NCBI GenBank assembly: GCA_964551645.1
Contig: CAZKDV010000105.1
Location: forward strand, 1-7,769
DNA: 7,769 nucleotides
From: CAZKDV01 sp964551645
GTDB taxonomy: Bacteria; Bacteroidota; Bacteroidia; Bacteroidales; DTU049
Direction: 5' to 3'
The first letter of the stretch is position 1, and every line of letters starts with the position of its first letter. The notes beneath the pieces were generated by a model. The model was given only the letters and a program-made list of their open reading frames with translations. It had not been told where the DNA came from and did no database searches. Positions 7,249 to 7,769 of the stretch are shown here, piece by piece. The position numbers and the translations under genes are program-made.

Positions 7249-7342
7249 CAACTTTTTATTGAATCCAATTATAAAAACGACTTACAAATTCTATTTATTT
7301 AATTAATCATTAAGAACTTAAACTCAAAAACTCCTTAAACAA

Positions 7343-7374
7343 AGAAGAGGCTATCTTTACAGATAACCTCTTCT
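7343..7374 (-). terminator. terminator of the upstream T9SS paralogue
   Basis: Hairpin with arms 7343-7356 and 7361-7374: 14 positions with one C-A mismatch (7351/7366), tetraloop TTAC. It lies 24 bp past the stop of the partial - strand gene. The following - strand T stretch is short and interrupted (TTTGTTT), so strength is uncertain. The outer arm shares AGAGG/CCTCTT with the terminator of the downstream paralogue. Confidence 0.65.
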
Positions 7375-7397
7375 CAAAACTTCTATAAAGACAATTT

Positions 7398-7769
7398 CTA
7401 TTGCTTTAATACCTTAAAATTAATTGCTTCGTCATTGTGTTTCAAAGTAATAAAATATAAACCCTTTGAACTAGTGATTTGCAATTTTTCAATCATGCTT
7501 ACATCTCTATATTCTTTCACAAACACTTCTTTCCCTGTTATATCTTTAATTGACACAACAATTGCAGTATATGTTTTGCCAAGGTTTATATTAATGTAAT
7601 CATTAGTCGGATTGGGATATATGATGGTGTTGTCCATGTTCAATTCACTTAAACTCTCACATACATCAACAGTTAAATACAATGTTACTAACGAATCACA
7701 GCCAAGTTCGGTCAGTCCTTCATAAGTATATTCTCCACTTTCAGTATAAATTTCTCCATAAAACTCATA
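7398..7769 (-). CDS. C-terminal part of a second T9SS-sorted secreted protein (5' end outside window)
   Basis: The frame stays open to the window edge, so this is a partial gene; only the last 123 residues and a TAG stop are visible. Residues 1-36 of the fragment are the end of an ICEG-type repeat (GEIYTESGEY, then GCDS at 23-26), and about 46-123 form a T9SS type A sorting domain with YPNPTNDYININL at 51-63, KDITGKEVF at 75-83 and a KVLKQ end. The protein is therefore predicted to be secreted or surface-anchored through the type IX system, like its neighbour. A TTG at 7682 could be read as a start, but nothing supports it: coding similarity to the paralogue continues upstream of it without a break. 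Its N-terminal domains are unknown. The separate promoter of the downstream paralogue and the hairpin between them suggest the two genes are transcribed independently. Confidence 0.88.
   Translation of the reverse strand, partial: YEFYGEIYTESGEYTYEGLTELGCDSLVTLYLTVDVCESLSELNMDNTIIYPNPTNDYININLGKTYTAIVVSIKDITGKEVFVKEYRDVSMIEKLQITSSKGLYFITLKHNDEAINFKVLKQ
7398..7769 (-). repeat. C-terminal cassette shared with the neighbouring paralogue (copy 2)
   Basis: Partner of the cassette at 5089-5460, equal in length (372 bases including stop) with no gap at the protein level. The homology may continue beyond the window edge. The divergence (58% protein identity) points to an old duplication, not a recent repeat. 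Confidence 0.85.

Noticed and set aside
7219..7251. Upstream ATG at 7251 extending the secreted protein by 11 residues
   Set aside because: It overlaps the -7 promoter box and would put hydrophilic residues before a textbook signal peptide that begins at 7218.
7055..7306. + strand frame antisense to the start of the secreted-protein gene
   Set aside because: It has low-complexity hydrophobic sequence, crosses the opposite-strand promoter and shows no domain; it is a shadow of the real gene.
7252..7397. Possible small gene or RNA in the gap between the two secreted-protein genes
   Set aside because: The gap is accounted for by a promoter on one side and a hairpin terminator on the other; no convincing coding frame or structured RNA was seen.
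7680..7682. TTG at 7682 as the start of a short standalone 94-residue protein
   Set aside because: The frame is open to the window edge and similarity to the paralogue's last repeat continues upstream of it, so the gene is partial, not short.

Overview
The window looks like a chromosomal segment of a Bacteroidota bacterium, probably Bacteroidales-like. The evidence is the AT-rich base composition, TAnnTTTG-type promoter boxes, start codons without clear Shine-Dalgarno sequences, a leucyl-tRNA synthetase with Bacteroidota-style insertions, an epimerase-type L-threonine 3-dehydrogenase, and two secreted proteins ending in type IX secretion system (T9SS) type A sorting domains. No mobile element, tRNA, rRNA or CRISPR array was seen.

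Layout, left to right. On the + strand, an L-threonine 3-dehydrogenase (21-983) is followed 31 bp later by a small exported protein predicted to be an 8-stranded outer-membrane beta-barrel (1015-1509). That pair is closed by a strong hairpin terminator (1529-1562). A new + strand unit starts at a Bacteroidota-type promoter (around 1592) and carries leuS (1650-4424) and, 9 bp later, a UPF0316/DUF2179-type inner-membrane protein (4434-5009).

The strand then flips. A terminator lies between the convergent genes (5029-5064). It is followed on the - strand by a long modular secreted protein (5089-7218): signal peptide, an unnamed N-terminal beta-rich domain, a choice-of-anchor J domain, an Ig-like stretch, three Cys-paired 'ICEG' repeats and a T9SS sorting domain. 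Behind it, also on the - strand, is the 3' end of a second gene of the same kind (7398 to beyond the window edge). Its visible 123 residues align without gaps to the last 123 of the first protein (71 identities, counted by hand). Each gene ends in its own hairpin 24 bp after the stop, so this is a tandem paralogue pair.

The + strand genes are mostly housekeeping (threonine catabolism, tRNA charging). The - strand genes form a cell-surface or secreted cassette, likely adhesin-like, delivered by Sec and then T9SS. I see no wholly new system. The most interesting points are the tandem secreted paralogues with a shared repeat-plus-sorting-domain cassette, the widespread-looking but unnamed N-terminal domain, a start-site correction forced by a promoter, and a tiny leucine-containing reading frame overlapping the leuS start.
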